Positions 27,401-41,310 of a stretch of DNA of 64,000 nt are shown here, in pieces. The notes beneath the pieces are model-generated. The model was not told the origin of the DNA. It was given only the letters and a program-made list of their open reading frames with translations, and made no database searches. Source of the stretch: Colletes latitarsis (lineage: Eukaryota; Arthropoda; Insecta; Hymenoptera; Colletidae); contig NC_135134.1 of assembly GCF_051014445.1 (NCBI RefSeq), positions 3,377,672-3,441,671 on the forward strand. Reading direction: 5' to 3'. Within the stretch, counting starts at the first letter, position 1; every line of letters begins with the position of its first letter. A program made the translations under genes and the position numbers.

Positions 27401-30102
27401 CCGAAACAGTCAAATAAACCTGGTTCCGATTAATATTTTAGAGGATAACGCCGGCTATGACTGGGATAGGTCTGGTATTTGCAATCATCTGGCTCGTAGC
27501 TTCGCATTTTTCGCCTACTTGTTGTCAAGATCCTGGGCTTTTTCTGGTTTGGATCACGTAGTAATGCGGCGCCGCACCGTAACAGTCAATTAAACCTGGT
27601 TGCGATTAATATTTTGGAGGATAACGCCGGTTATGTCTCGGTTAGGTCTGGGATTTGCCCTCATCTGGCTCGTACTTTCGCATTTTTCGCATACTTGTTG
27701 GCCAGATCCTGGCCTTTTTCTGGCTTGGACCACGTAGTAATTAGGTACCACACTGACACATTCAACTAAACCTGGTTCCGGTTAATATTTTAGAGGATAA
27801 CGCCGGTTATGTCTGGGTTAGTTCTGGTATTTGCCCTCATCTGGCTCGCACTGTCGCATGTATCGCATACTTGATGGCTAGATCCTGGCCTTTTTCTGGT
27901 CTGTATCACGTAGTAATGTGGTACCACACTGAAACCGTCAATAAAAGCTGGTTCGGATTAGTATCTTAGAGGATAACGCTGGTTATGTCTCGGTTAGGTC
28001 TGGGATTTGCCCTCATCTGTGCTCGTACTTTCGCATTTTTCGCATACTTGCTGGCCAGATCCTGGCCTTTTTCTGGTCTGTATCACGTAGTAATGTGGTA
28101 CCACACTGAAACCGTCAATAAAAGCTGGTTCGGATTAGTATCTTAGAGGATAACGCTGGTTATGTCTCGGTTAGGTCTGGGATTTGCCCTCATCTGGCTC
28201 GTACTTTCGCATTTTTCACATACTTGTTGGCCAGATCCTGGCCTTTTTCTGGCTTGGACCACGTAGTAATTAGGTACCACACTGACACATTCAACTAAAC
28301 CTGGTTCCGGTTAATATTTTAGAGGATAACGCCGGTTATGTCTGGGTTAGTTCTGGTATTTGCCCTCATCTGGCTCGCACCTTTGCATTTTTCGCCTACT
28401 TGTTGTCTAGATCCTGGGCTTTTTCTGGTTCGGATCACGTAGTAATGCGGTACCACACCGAAACAGTCAATTAAACCTGGTTGTGATTAATATTTTAGAG
28501 GATAACGCCGGTTATGTCTCGGTTAGGTCTGGGATTTGCCCACATCTGGCTCGTACTTTCGCATTTTTCACATACTTGTTGGCCAGATCCTGGCCTTTTT
28601 CTGGCTTGGACCACGTAGTAATTAGGTACCACACTGACACATTCAACTAAACCTGGTTCCGTTTAATATTTTAGAGGATAACGCCGGTTATGTCTGGGTT
28701 AGTTCTGGTATTTGCCCTAATCTGGCTCGCACTTTCGCATGTATCGCATACTTGATGGCTAGATCCTGGCCTTTTTCTGGTTTGGATCACGTAGTAATGC
28801 GGTACCACACCGAAACTGTCAATTAAACCTGGTTGCGATTAATATTTTAGAGGATGACGCCGGTTATGTCTGGGTTAGTTCTGGTATTTGCCCTCATCTG
28901 GCTCGCACTTTCGCATCTATCGCATACTTGTTGGCCAGATCCTGGCCTTTTTCTGGCTTGGACCACGTAGTAATTAGGTACCACACTGAAACGTTCAACT
29001 AAACCTGGTTCCGATTAATATTTTAGAGGATAACGCCGGTTATGTCTGTGTTAGTTCTGGTATTTGCCCTCATCTGGCTCGCACTTTCGCATCTATCGCA
29101 TACTTGGTGGCTAGATCCTGGCCTTTTTCTGGTTTGGATCACGTAGTAATGCGGTACCACACCGAAGCAGTCAATTAAACCTGGTTGCGATTAAAATTTT
29201 AGAGGATAACGCCGGTTATGTCTCGGTTAGGTCTGGGATTTGCCCTCATCTGGCTCGTACTTTCGCATTTTTCACATACTTGTTGGCCAGATCCTGGCCT
29301 TTTTCTGGCTTGGACCACGTAGTAATTAGGTACCACACTGACACATTCAACTAAACCTGGTTCCGGTTAATATTTTAGAGGATAACGCCGGTTATGTCTG
29401 GGTTAGTTCTGGTATTTGCCCTCATATGGCTCGCACTTTCGCATGTATCGCATACTTGATGGCTAGATCCTGGCCTTTTTCTGGTTTGGATCACGTAGTA
29501 ATGCGGTACCACACCGAAACTGTCAATTAATCCTGGTTGCGATTAATATTTTACAGGATAACGCCGGTTGTGTCTGGCTTAGGTCTGGGATTTGCCCTCA
29601 TCTGGCTCGTACTTTCGCATTGCTCGTATACTTGTTGGCCAGATCCAGGGCTTTTTCGGGTTTGTATCCCGTCGTAATGTGGTACCGCACCGAAGCAGTC
29701 AATGCAACCTGGTTGCGATGAATATTTTGGAGGATAACTCCGGTTATGTCTCGGTTAGGTCTGGGATTTGCCTTCATCTGGCTCGCACTTTGGCATCTAT
29801 CGCATACTTGATGGCTAGGTCCTGGCCTTTTTCTGATTTGGATCACGTAGTAATGCGGTACCACACCGAAACAGTCAATTAAACCTGGTTGCGATTAATA
29901 TCTTAGAGGATAACGCCGGTTATGTCTCGGTTAGGTCTGGGATTTGCCCTCACCTGGCTCGCACTTTCGCATTTTTCGCATACTTGCTGGCCAGATCCTG
30001 GCCTTTTTCTTGTCTGTATCACGGAGTAATGTGGTACCACACCGTAGCAGTCAATTAAACCTGGTTCCGATTAATATTTTAGAGGATAACGCCGGTTATG
30101 TC
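24470..30102 (+). repeat. 32-mer HOR, copy D1 (5,633 bp)
   Basis: The largest and most uniform higher-order unit: every landmark in this interval recurs exactly 5,633 bp downstream (for example 24839 to 30472, 25191 to 30824, 26047 to 31680, 29592 to 35225). That equals 32 monomers plus one base. It contains unusual private variants (CTCATCTGTGCTCG near 28013, GGATATCGCCGG near 26035, ATTAAAATTTTAG near 29191) that are all repeated in D2. One monomer with the 2-bp deletion (GATTAATTTTAG) lies just before it near 24440. Boundaries are uncertain by tens of bases. Confidence 0.92.
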
Positions 30103-33100
30103 TCGGTTAGGTCTGGGATTTGCCCTCATCTGGCTCGTACTTTCGCATTTTTCGCATACTTGTTGGCCAGATCCTGGCCTTTTTCTGGCTTGGACCACGT
30201 AGTAATTAGGTACCACACTGAAACATTCAACTAAACCTGGTTCCGATTAATATTTTAGAGGATAACGCCGGTTATGTCTGGTTTAGTTCTGGGATTTGCC
30301 CTCACCTGGCTCGCACTTTCGCATTTTTCGCATACTTGTTGGCCAGATCCTGGCCTTTTTCTGGCTTGGACCACGTAGTAATCAGGTACCACACTGAAAC
30401 ATTCAACTAAACCTGGTTGCGATTAATATTTTAGAGGATAACGCCGGTTATGTCACGGTTAGGTCTGGTATTTGCCCTCATCTGGCTCGTACTTTCGCAT
30501 TGCTCGTATACTTGTTGGCCAGATCCGGGGCTTTTTCGGGTTTGTATCCCGTCGTAATGTGGTACCGCACCGAAGCAGTCAATGCAACCTGGTTGCGATG
30601 AATATTTTGGAGGATAACTCCGGTTATGTCTCGGTTAGGTCTGGGATTTGCCTTCATCTGGCTCGCACTTTGGCATCTATCGCATACTTGATGGCTAGGT
30701 CCTGGCCTTTTTCTGGTTTGGATCACGTAGTAATGCGGTACCACACCGAAACTGTCAATTATACCTGGTTGCGATTAATATTTTACAGGATAACGCCGGT
30801 TATGTCTGGCTTAGGTCTGGGATTTGCCCTCATCTGGCTCGTACTTTCGCATTGCTCGTATACTTGTTGGCCAGATCCGGGGCTTTTTCGGGTTTGTATC
30901 CCGTCGTAATGTGGTACCGCACCGAAGCAGTCAATGCAACCTGGTTGCGATGAATATTTTGGAGGATAACTCCGGTTATGTCTCGGTTAGGTCTGGGATT
31001 TGCCTTCATCTGGCTCGCACTTTGGCATCTATCGCATACTTGATGGCTAGGTCCTGGCCTTTTTCTGGTTTGGATCACGTAGTAATGCGGTACCACACCG
31101 AAACAGTCAATTAAACCTGGTTGCGATTAATATTTTAGAGGATAACGCCGGTTATGTCTCGGTTAGGTCTGGGATTTGCCCTCACCTGGCTCGCACTTTC
31201 GCATTTTTCGCATACTTGCTGGCCAGATCCTGGCGTTTTTCTGGTCTGTATCACGTAGTAATGTGGTACCACACCGTAGCAGTCAATTAAACCTGGTTGC
31301 GATTAATATTTTAGAGGATAACGCCGGTTATGTCTCGGTTAGGTCTGGGATTTGCCCTCGTCTGGCTCGCACTTTCGCATTTTTCGCATACTTGTTGGCC
31401 AGATCCTGGCCTTTTTCTGGCTTGGACCACGTAGTAATCAGGTACCACACTGAAACAGTCAAATAAACCTGGTTCCGATTAATATTTTAGAGGATAACGC
31501 CGGTTATGTCTGGGATAGGTCTGGTATTTGCCCTCATCTGGCTCGCACTTTCGCATGTATCGCATACTTGATGGCTAGATCCTGGCCTTTTTCTGGTTTG
31601 GATCACGTAGTAATGCGGTACCACACCGAAACTGTCAATTAAACCTGGTTGCGATTAATATTTTACAGGATATCGCCGGTTATGTCTGGCTTAGGTATGG
31701 GATTTGCCCACATCTGGCTCGTACTTTCGCATTGCTCTTATACTTGTTGGCCAGATCCAGGGCTTTTTCGGGTTTGTATCCTGTCGTAATGTGGTACCGC
31801 ACCGAAGCAGTCAATGAAACCTGGTTGCGATGAATATTTTGGAGGATAACGCCGGTTATGTCTGGGATAGGTCTGGTATTTGCCCTCATCTGGCTCGTAC
31901 TTTCGCATTTTTCGCATACTTGTTGGCCAGATCCTGGCCTTTTTCTGGTCTGTATCACGTAGTAATGTGGTACCACACTGAAATCGTCAATAAAAGCTGG
32001 TTCGGATTAGTATCTTAGAGGATAACGCTGGTTATGGCTGGGTTAGTTCTGGTATTTGTAATCATCTGGCTCGTAGCTTCGCATTTTTGGCCTACTTGTT
32101 GTCAAGATCCTGGGCTTTTTCTGGTTTGGATCACGTAGTAATGCGGCACCGCTCCGGAACAGTCAATTAAACCTGGTTCCGATTAATGTTGTAGAAGATA
32201 ACGCCGGTTATGTCTCGGTTAGGTCTGGGATTTGCCTTCATCTGGCTCGCACTTTGGCATCTATCGCATACTTGATGGCTAGGTCCTGGCCTTTTTCTGG
32301 CTTGGACCACGTAGTAATGTGGCACCACACTGAAACAGTCAAATAAACCTGGTTGCGATTAATATTTCAGAGGATAACGCCGGTTATGTCTCGGTTAGGT
32401 CTGGGATTTGCCCTCATCTGGCTCGTACTTTCGCATTTTTCGCATACGTGTTGGCCAGATCCTGGCCTTTTTCTGGCTTGGCCCACGTAGTAATTAGGTA
32501 CCACACCGAAACATTCAACTAAACCTGGTTCCGATTAATATTTTAGAGGATAACGCCGGTTATATCTGTGTTAGTTCTGGTACTTGCCCTCATCTGGCTC
32601 GCACTTTCGCATCTATCGCATACTTGATGGCTAGATCCTGGCCTTTTTCTGGTTTGGATCACGTAGTAATGCGGTACCACACCGAAACAGTCAATTAAAC
32701 CTGGTTGCGATTAATATTTTAGAGGATAACGCCGGTGATGTGTCGGTTAGGTCTGGGATTTGGCCTGATCTGGCTCCTACTTTCGCATTTTTCGCATACT
32801 TGTTGGCCAGATCCTGGCCTTTTTCTGGCTTGGACCACGTAGTAATGTGGTACCACACTGAAACAGTCAAATAAACCTGGTTCCGATTAATATTTTAGAG
32901 GATAACGCCGGTTATGTCTGGGATAGGTCTGGTATTTGCCCTCATCTGGCTCGTACTTTCGCATTTTTCGCATACTTGCTGGCTAGATCCTGGCCTTTTT
33001 CTGGTTTGGATCACGTAGTAATGCGGTAACACACCGAAACAGTCAAATAAACCTGGTTCCGATTAATATTTTAGAGGATAACGCCGGCTATGACTGGGAT

Positions 33101-35735
33101 AGGTCTGGTATTTGCAATCATCTGGCTCGTAGCTTCGCATTTTTCGCCTACTTGTTGTCAAGATCCTGGGCTTTTTCTGGTTTGGATCACGTAGTAATGC
33201 GGCACCGCACCGTAACAGTCAATTAAACCTGGTTGCGATTAATATTTTGGAGGATAACGCCGGTTATGTCTCGGTTAGGTCTGGGATTTGCCCTCATCTG
33301 GCTCGTACTTTCGCATTTTTCGCATACTTGTTGGCCAGATCCTGGCCTTTTTCTGGCTTGGACCACGTAGTAATTAGGTACCACACTGACACATTCAACT
33401 AAACCTGGTTCCGGTTAATATTTTAGAGGATAACGCCGGTTATGTCTGGGTTAGTTCTGGTATTTGCCCTCATCTGGCTCGCACTGTCGCATGTATCGCA
33501 TACTTGATGGCTAGATCCTGGCCTTTTTCTGGTCTGTATCACGTAGTAATGTGGTACCACACTGAAACCGTCAATAAAAGCTGGTTCGGATTAGTATCTT
33601 AGAGGATAACGCTGGTTATGTCTCGGTTAGGTCTGGGATTTGCCCTCATCTGTGCTCGTACTTTCGCATTTTTCGCATACTTGCTGGCCAGATCCTGGCC
33701 TTTTTCTGGTCTGTATCACGTAGTAATGTGGTACCACACTGAAACCGTCAATAAAAGCTGGTTCGGATTAGTATCTTAGAGGATAACGCTGGTTATGTCT
33801 CGGTTAGGTCTGGGATTTGCCCTCATCTGGCTCGTACTTTCGCATTTTTCACATACTTGTTGGCCAGATCCTGGCCTTTTTCTGGCTTGGACCACGTAGT
33901 AATTAGGTACCACACTGACACATTCAACTAAACCTGGTTCCGGTTAATATTTTAGAGGATAACGCCGGTTATGTCTGGGTTAGTTCTGGTATTTGCCCTC
34001 ATCTGGCTCGCACCTTTGCATTTTTCGCCTACTTGTTGTCTAGATCCTGGGCTTTTTCTGGTTCGGATCACGTAGTAATGCGGTACCACACCGAAACAGT
34101 CAATTAAACCTGGTTGCGATTAATATTTTAGAGGATAACGCCGGTTATGTCTCGGTTAGGTCTGGGAATTGCCCACATCTGGCTCGTACTTTCGCATTTT
34201 TCACATACTTGTTGGCCAGATCCTGGCCTTTTTCTGGCTTGGACCACGTAGTAATTAGGTACCACACTGACACATTCAACTAAACCTGGTTCCGTTTAAT
34301 ATTTTAGAGGATAACGCCGGTTATGTCTGGGTTAGTTCTGGTATTTGCCCTCATCTGGCTCGCACTTTCGCATGTATCGCATACTTGATGGCTAGATCCT
34401 GGCCTTTTTCTGGTTTGGATCACGTAGTAATGCGGTACCACACCGAAACTGTCAATTAAACCTGGTTGCGATTAATATTTTAGAGGATGACGCCGGTTAT
34501 GTCTGGGTTAGTTCTGGTATTTGCCCTCATCTGGCTCGCACTTTCGCATCTATCGCATACTTGTTGGCCAGATCCTGGCCTTTTTCTGGCTTGGACCACG
34601 TAGTAATTAGGTACCACACTGAAACGTTCAACTAAACCTGGTTCCGATTAATATTTTAGAGGATAACGCCGGTTATGTCTGTGTTAGTTCTGGTATTTGC
34701 CCTCATCTGGCTCGCACTTTCGCATCTATCGCATACTTGGTGGCTAGATCCTGGCCTTTTTCTGGTTTGGATCACGTAGTAATGCGGTACCACACCGAAG
34801 CAGTCAATTAAACCTGGTTGCGATTAAAATTTTAGAGGATAACGCCGGTTATGTCTCGGTTAGGTCTGGGATTTGCCCTCATCTGGCTCGTACTTTCGCA
34901 TTTTTCACATACTTGTTGGCCAGATCCTGGCCTTTTTCTGGCTTGGACCACGTAGTAATTAGGTACCACACCGACACATTCAACTAAACCTGGTTCCGGT
35001 TAATATTTTAGAGGATAACGCCGGTTATGTCTGGGTTAGTTCTGGTATTTGCCCTCATATGGCTCGCACTTTCGCATGTATCGCATACTTGATGGCTAGA
35101 TCCTGGCCTTTTTCTGGTTTGGATCACGTAGTAATGCGGTACCACACCGAAACTGTCAATTAATCCTGGTTGCGATTAATATTTTACAGGATAACGCCGG
35201 TTGTGTCTGGCTTAGGTCTGGGATTTGCCCTCATCTGGCTCGTACTTTCGCATTGCTCGTATACTTGTTGGCCAGATCCAGGGCTTTTTCGGGTTTGTAT
35301 CCCGTCGTAATGTGGTACCGCACCGAAGCAGTCAATGCAACCTGGTTGCGATGAATATTTTGGAGGATAACTCCGGTTATGTCTCGGTTAGGTCTGGGAT
35401 TTGCCTTCATCTGGCTCGCACTTTGGCATCTATCGCATACTTGATGGCTAGGTCCTGGCCTTTTTCTGATTTGGATCACGTAGTAATGCGGTACCACACC
35501 GAAACAGTCAATTAAACCTGGTTGCGATTAATATCTTAGAGGATAACGCCGGTTATGTCTCGGTTAGGTCTGGGATTTGCCCTCACCTGGCTCGCACTTT
35601 CGCATTTTTCGCATACTTGCTGGCCAGATCCTGGCCTTTTTCTTGTCTGTATCACGGAGTAATGTGGTACCACACCGTAGCAGTCAATTAAACCTGGTTC
35701 CGATTAATATTTTAGAGGATAACGCCGGTTATGTC
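30103..35735 (+). repeat. 32-mer HOR, copy D2 (5,633 bp)
   Basis: Immediate tandem copy of D1. Differences are scattered singles, such as TTGTGATTAA in D1 near 28484 against TTGCGATTAA in D2. One local cluster stands out near 31440-31515, where CAGTCAAATAAACC and GTCTGGGATAGG replace the D1 CATTCAACTAAACC and GTCACGGTTAGG. Such high identity over 5.6 kb implies a recent event. It could also be an assembly duplication, so read support matters. Confidence 0.92.
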
Positions 35736-35752
35736 TCGGTTAGGTCTGGGAT
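35225..35752 (+). repeat. 3-mer tandem unit, copy 1 (528 bp)
   Basis: Three monomers repeated at once 528 bp downstream (35225 to 35753, 35577 to 36105). The set includes the TTCGGGTTTGTATCCCG monomer, the GATAACTCCGG monomer and the CTTGTCTGTATCACGGAG monomer. It overlaps the end of copy D2, so this expansion happened at the right edge of the 32-mer. Confidence 0.85.
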
Positions 35753-36280
35753 TTGCCCTCATCTGGCTCGTACTTTCGCATTGCTCGTATACTTGTTGGC
35801 CAGATCCAGGGCTTTTTCGGGTTTGTATCCCGTCGTAATGTGGTACCGCACCGAAGCAGTCAATGCAACCTGGTTGCGATGAATATTTTGGAGGATAACT
35901 CCGGTTATGTCTCGGTTAGGTCTGGGATTTGCCTTCATCTGGCTCGCACTTTGGCATCTATCGCATACTTGATGGCTAGGTCCTGGCCTTTTTCTGATTT
36001 GGATCACGTAGTAATGCGGTACCACACCGAAACAGTCAATTAAACCTGGTTGCGATTAATATTTTAGAGGATAACGCCGGTTATGTCTCGGTTAGGTCTG
36101 GGATTTGCCCTCACCTGGCTCGCACTTTCGCATTTTTCGCATACTTGCTGGCCAGATCCTGGCCTTTTTCTTGTCTGTATCACGGAGTAATGTGGTACCA
36201 CACCGTAGCAGTCAATTAAACCTGGTTGCGATTAATATTTTAGAGGATAACGCCGGTTATGTCTCGGTTAGGTCTGGGAT
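35753..36280 (+). repeat. 3-mer tandem unit, copy 2 (528 bp)
   Basis: Second copy of the preceding 528-bp unit. A related third partial copy, with another monomer inserted, follows at about 36600-36960: the same GATTTGGATCACG and CTTGTCTGTATCACGGAG variants appear there again. Confidence 0.85.
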
Positions 36281-37639
36281 TTGCCCTCACCTGGCTCGCA
36301 CTTTCGCATTTTTCGCATACTTGCTGGCCAGATCCAGGGCTTTTTCGGGTTTGTATCCCGTCGTAATGTGGTACCGCACCGAAGCAGTCAATGAAACCTG
36401 GTTGCGATGAATATTTTGGAGGATAACGCTGGTTATGATTGGGTGAGGTCTGGTATTTGCAATCATCTGGCTCCTACTTCCGCATTTTTCGCCTACTTGT
36501 TGGCAAGATCCTGGGCTTTTTCTGGTTCGGATCACGTAGTAATGCGGTACCACACCGAAACTGTCAATTAAACCTGGCTGCGATTAATATTTTAGAGGAT
36601 AACGCCGGTTATGTCTCGGTTAGGTCTGGGATTTGCCTTCATCTGGCTCGCACTTTGGCATCTATCGCATACTTGATGGCTAGGTCCTGGCCTTTTTCTG
36701 ATTTGGATCACGTAGTAATGCGGTACCACACCGAAACAGTCAATTAAACCTGGTTGCGATTAATATTTTAGAGGATAACGCCGGTTATGTCTCGGTTAGG
36801 TCTGGGATTTGCCCTCACCTGGCTCGCACTTTCGCATTTTTCGCATACTTGCTGGCCAGATCCTGGCCTTTTTCTTGTCTGTATCACGGAGTAATGTGGT
36901 ACCACACCGTAGCAGTCAATTAAACCTGGTTGCGATTAATATTTTAGAGGATAACGCCGGTTATGTCTCGGTTAGGTCTGGGATTTGCCCTCGTCTGGCT
37001 CGCACTTTCGCATTTTTCGCATACTTGTTGGCCAGAACCTGGGTTTTTTCTGGCTTGGACCACGTAGTAATTAGGTACCACACTGAAACATTCAACTAAA
37101 CCTGGTTGCGATTAATATTTTAGAGGATAACGCCGGTTATGTCTCGGTTAGGTCTGGGATTTGCCCTCATCTGGCTCGCACTTTCGCATTTTTCGCATAC
37201 TTGTTGGCCAGATCCTGGCCTTTTTCTGGTCTGTATCACGTAGTAATGTGGTACCACACTGAAACCGTCAATAAAAGCTGGTTCGGATTAGTATCTTAGA
37301 GGACAACGCTGGTTATGGCTGGGTTAGTTCTGGTATTTGCAATCATCTGGCTCGTAGCTTCGCATTTTTCGCCTACTTGTTGTCAAGATCCTGGGCTTTT
37401 TCTGGTTTGGATCACGTAGTAATGCGGCACCGCACCGTAACAGTCAATTAAACCTGGTTGCGATTAATATTTTGGAGGATAACGCCGGTTATGTCTCGGT
37501 TATGTCTGGGATTTACCCTGATCTGGCTCGTACTTTCGCATTTTTCGCATACTTGTTGGCCAGATCCTGGCCTTTTTCTGGCTTGGACCACGTAGTAATT
37601 AGGTACCACACTGAAACATTCAACTAAACCTGGTTCCGA

Positions 37640-39751
37640 TTAATATTTTAGAGGATAACGCCGGTTATGTCTGGGTTAGTTCTGGTATTTGCCCTCATCT
37701 GGCTCGCACTTTCGCATCTATCGCATACTTGATGGCTAGATCCTGGCCTTTTTCTGGTTTGGATCACGTAGTAATGCGGTACCACACCGAAACTGTCAAT
37801 TAAACCTGGTTGCGATTAATATTTTAGAGGATAACGCCGGTTATGTCTGGCTTAGGTCTGGGATTTGCCCTCATCTGGCTCGTACTTTCGCATTGCTCGT
37901 ATACTTGTTGGCCAGATCCAGGGCTTCTCCGGGTTTGTATCACGTAGTAATGCGGTACCACACCGAAACTGTCAATTAAACCTGGTTGCAATTAATATTT
38001 TAGAGGATAACGCCGGTTATGTCTGGCTTAGGTCTGGGATTTGCCCTCATCTGGCTCGCACTTTCGCATCTATCGCATACTTGATGGCTAGATCCTGGCC
38101 TTTTTCTGGTTTGGATCACGTAGTAATACGGTACCACACCGAAATAGTCAATTAAACCTGGTTGCGATTAATATTTTAGAGGATAACGCCGGTTATGTCT
38201 CGGTTAGGTCTGGGATTTGCCCTGATCTGGCTCCAACTTTCGCATTTTTCGCATACTTGTTGGCCAGATCCTGGCCTATTTCTGGCTTGGATCACGTAGT
38301 AATGCGGTACCACACCGAAACAGACAATTAAACCTGGTTGCGATTAATATTTTAGAGGATAACGCCGGTTATGTCTCGGTTAGGTCTGCGATTTGCCCTC
38401 ATCTGGCTCGCACTTTCGCATCTATCGCATACTTGATGGCTAGATCCTGGCCTTTTTCTGGTTTGGATCACGTAGTAATGCGGTACCACACCGAAACAGT
38501 CAATTAAACCTGGTTGCGATTAATATTTTAGAGGATAACGCCGGTTATGTCTGGCTTAGGTCTGGGATTTGCCCTCATCTGGCTCGTACTTTCGCATTGC
38601 TCGTATACTTGTTGGCCAGATCCAGGGCTTTTTCGGGTTTGTATCCCGTCGTAATGTGGTACCGCACCGAAGCAGTCAATGCAACCTGGTTGCGATGAAT
38701 ATTTTGGAGGATATCTCCGGTTATGTCTCGGTTAGGTCTGGGATTTGCCCTGATCTGGCTCCTACTTTCGCATTTTTCGCATACTTGTTGGCCAGATCCT
38801 GGCCTTTTTCTGGCTTGGACCACGTAGTAATGTGGTACCACACTGAAACAGTCAAATAAACCTGGTTGCGCTTAATATGTTAGAGGATAACGCCGGTTAT
38901 GTCTCGGTTAGGTCTGGGATTTGCCCTCATCTGGCTCGCACTTTCGCATTTTTCGCATACTTGTTGGCCAGATCCTGGCCTTTTTCTGGCTTGGACCACG
39001 TAGTAATTAGGTACCACACTGAAACATTCAACTAAACCTGGTTCCGATTAATATTTTAGAGGATAACGCCGGTTATGTCTGGGTTAGTTCTGGTATTTGC
39101 CCTCATCTGGCTCGCACTTTCGCATCTATCGCATACTTGATGGCTAGATCCTGGCCTTTTTCTGGTTTGGATCCCGTAGTAATGCGGTACCACACCGAAA
39201 CAGTCAATTAAACCTGGTTGCGATTAATATTTTAGAGGATAACGCCGGTTATGTCTCGGTTAGGTCTGGGATTTGCCCTGATCTGGCTCCAACTTTCGCA
39301 TTTTTCGCATACTTGTTGGCCAGATCCTGGCCTATTTCTGGCTTGGATCACGTAGTAATGCGGTACCACACCGAAACAGACAATTAAACCTGGTTGCGAT
39401 TAATATTTTAGAGGATAACGCCGGTTATGTCTCGGTTAGGTCTGCGATTTGCCCTCATCTGGCTCGCACTTTCGCATCTATCGCATATTTGATGGCTAGA
39501 TCCTGGCCTTTTTCTGGTTTGGATCACGTAGTAATGCGGTACCACACCGAAACAGTCATTTAAACCTGGTTGCGATTAATATTTTAGAGGATAACGCCGG
39601 TTATGTCTCGGTTAGGTCTGGGATTTGCCCTCATCTGGCTCGCACTTTCGCATTTTTCGCATACTTGTTGGCCAGATCCTGGCCTTTTTCTGGCTTGGAC
39701 CACGTAGTAATGTGGTACCACACTGAAACAGTCAAATAAACCTGGTTCCGA
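37640..39751 (+). repeat. 12-mer HOR, copy F1 (2,112 bp)
   Basis: Landmarks recur at exactly 2,112 bp (12 times 176): 37865 to 39977 and 38569 to 40681. Private variants shared by both copies are GGGCTTCTCCGGG, CCTGGTTGCAATTAAT, GGATATCTCCGG and GCGCTTAATATGTTAG. Confidence 0.88.
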
Positions 39752-41310
39752 TTAATATTTTAGAGGATAACGCCGGTTATGTCTGGGTTAGTTCTGGTAT
39801 TTGCCCTCATCTGGCTCGCACTTTCGCATCTATCGCATACTTGATGGCTAGATCCTGGCCTTTTTCTGGTTTGGATCACGTAGTAATGCGGTACCACACC
39901 GAAACTGTCAATTAAACCTGGTTGCGATTAATATTTTAGAGGATAACGCCGGTTATGTCAGGCTTAGGTCTGGGATTTGCCCTCATCTGGCTCGTACTTT
40001 CGCATTGCTCGTATACTTGTTGGCCAGATCCAGGGCTTCTCCGGGTTTGTATCACGTAGTAATGCGGTACCACACCGAAACTGTCAATTAAACCTGGTTG
40101 CAATTAATATTTTAGAGGATAACGCCGGTTATGTCTGGCTTAGGTCTGGGATTTGCCCTCATCTGGCTCGTACTTTCGCATTGCTCGTATACTTGTTGGC
40201 CAGATCCAGGGCTTTTTCGGGTTTGTATCCCGTCGTAATGTGGTACCGCACCGAAGCAGTCAATGCAACCTGGTTGCGATGAATATTTTGGAGGATATCT
40301 CCGGTTATGTCTCGGTTAGGTCTGGGATTTGCCCTCATCTGGCTCGCACTTTCGCATCTATCGCATACTTGATGGCTAGATCCTGGCCTTTTTCTGGTTT
40401 GGATCACGTAGTAATGCGGTACCACACGGAAACAGTCAATTAAACCTGGTTGTGATTAATACTTTATAGGATAACGCCGGTTATGTCTGGGTTAGTTCTG
40501 GTATTTGCCCTCATCTGGCTCGCACTTTCGCATCTATCGCATACTTGATGGCTAGATCCTGGCCTTTTTCTGGTTTGGATCACGTAGTAATGCGGTACCA
40601 CACCGAAACAGTCAATTAAACCTGGTTGCGATTAATATTTTAGAGGATAACGCCGGTTATGTCTGGCTTAGGTCTGGGATTTGCCCTCATCTGGCTCGTA
40701 CTTTCGCATTGCTCGTATACTTGTTGGCCAGATCCAGGGCTTTTTCGGGTTTGTATCCCGTCGTAATGTGGTACCGCACCGAAGCAGTCAATGCAACCTG
40801 GTTGCGATGAATATTTTGGAGGATATCTCCGGTTATGTCTCGGTTAGGTCTGGGATTTGCCCTGATCTGGCTCCTACTTTCGCATTTTTCGCATACTTGT
40901 TGGCCAGATCCTGGCCTTTTTCTGGCTTGGACCACGTAGTAATGTGGTACCACACTGAAACAGTCAAATAAACCTGGTTGCGCTTAATATGTTAGAGGAT
41001 AACGCCGGTTATGTCTCGGTTAGGTCTGGGATTTGCCCTCATCTGGCTCGCACTTTCGCATTTTTCGCATACTTGTTGGCCAGATCCTGGCCTTTTTCTG
41101 GCTTGGACCACGTAGTAATTAGGTACCACACTGAAACATTCAACTAAACCTGGTTCCGATTAATATTTTAGAGGATAACGCCGGTTATGTCTGGGTTAGT
41201 TCTGGTATTTGCCCTCATCTGGCTCGCACTTTCGCATCTATCGCATACTTGATGGCTAGATCCTGGCCTTTTTCTGGTTTGGATCCCGTAGTAATGCGGT
41301 ACCACACCGA
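39752..41310 (+). repeat. 12-mer HOR, partial copy F2 (about 9 monomers)
   Basis: Follows F1 directly and matches it until about 41310, where the sequence switches to a CTGTCAATTAAACC and GTCTGGCTTAGG monomer in place of the F1 continuation. F2 is therefore truncated by about three monomers relative to F1. Confidence 0.85.
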
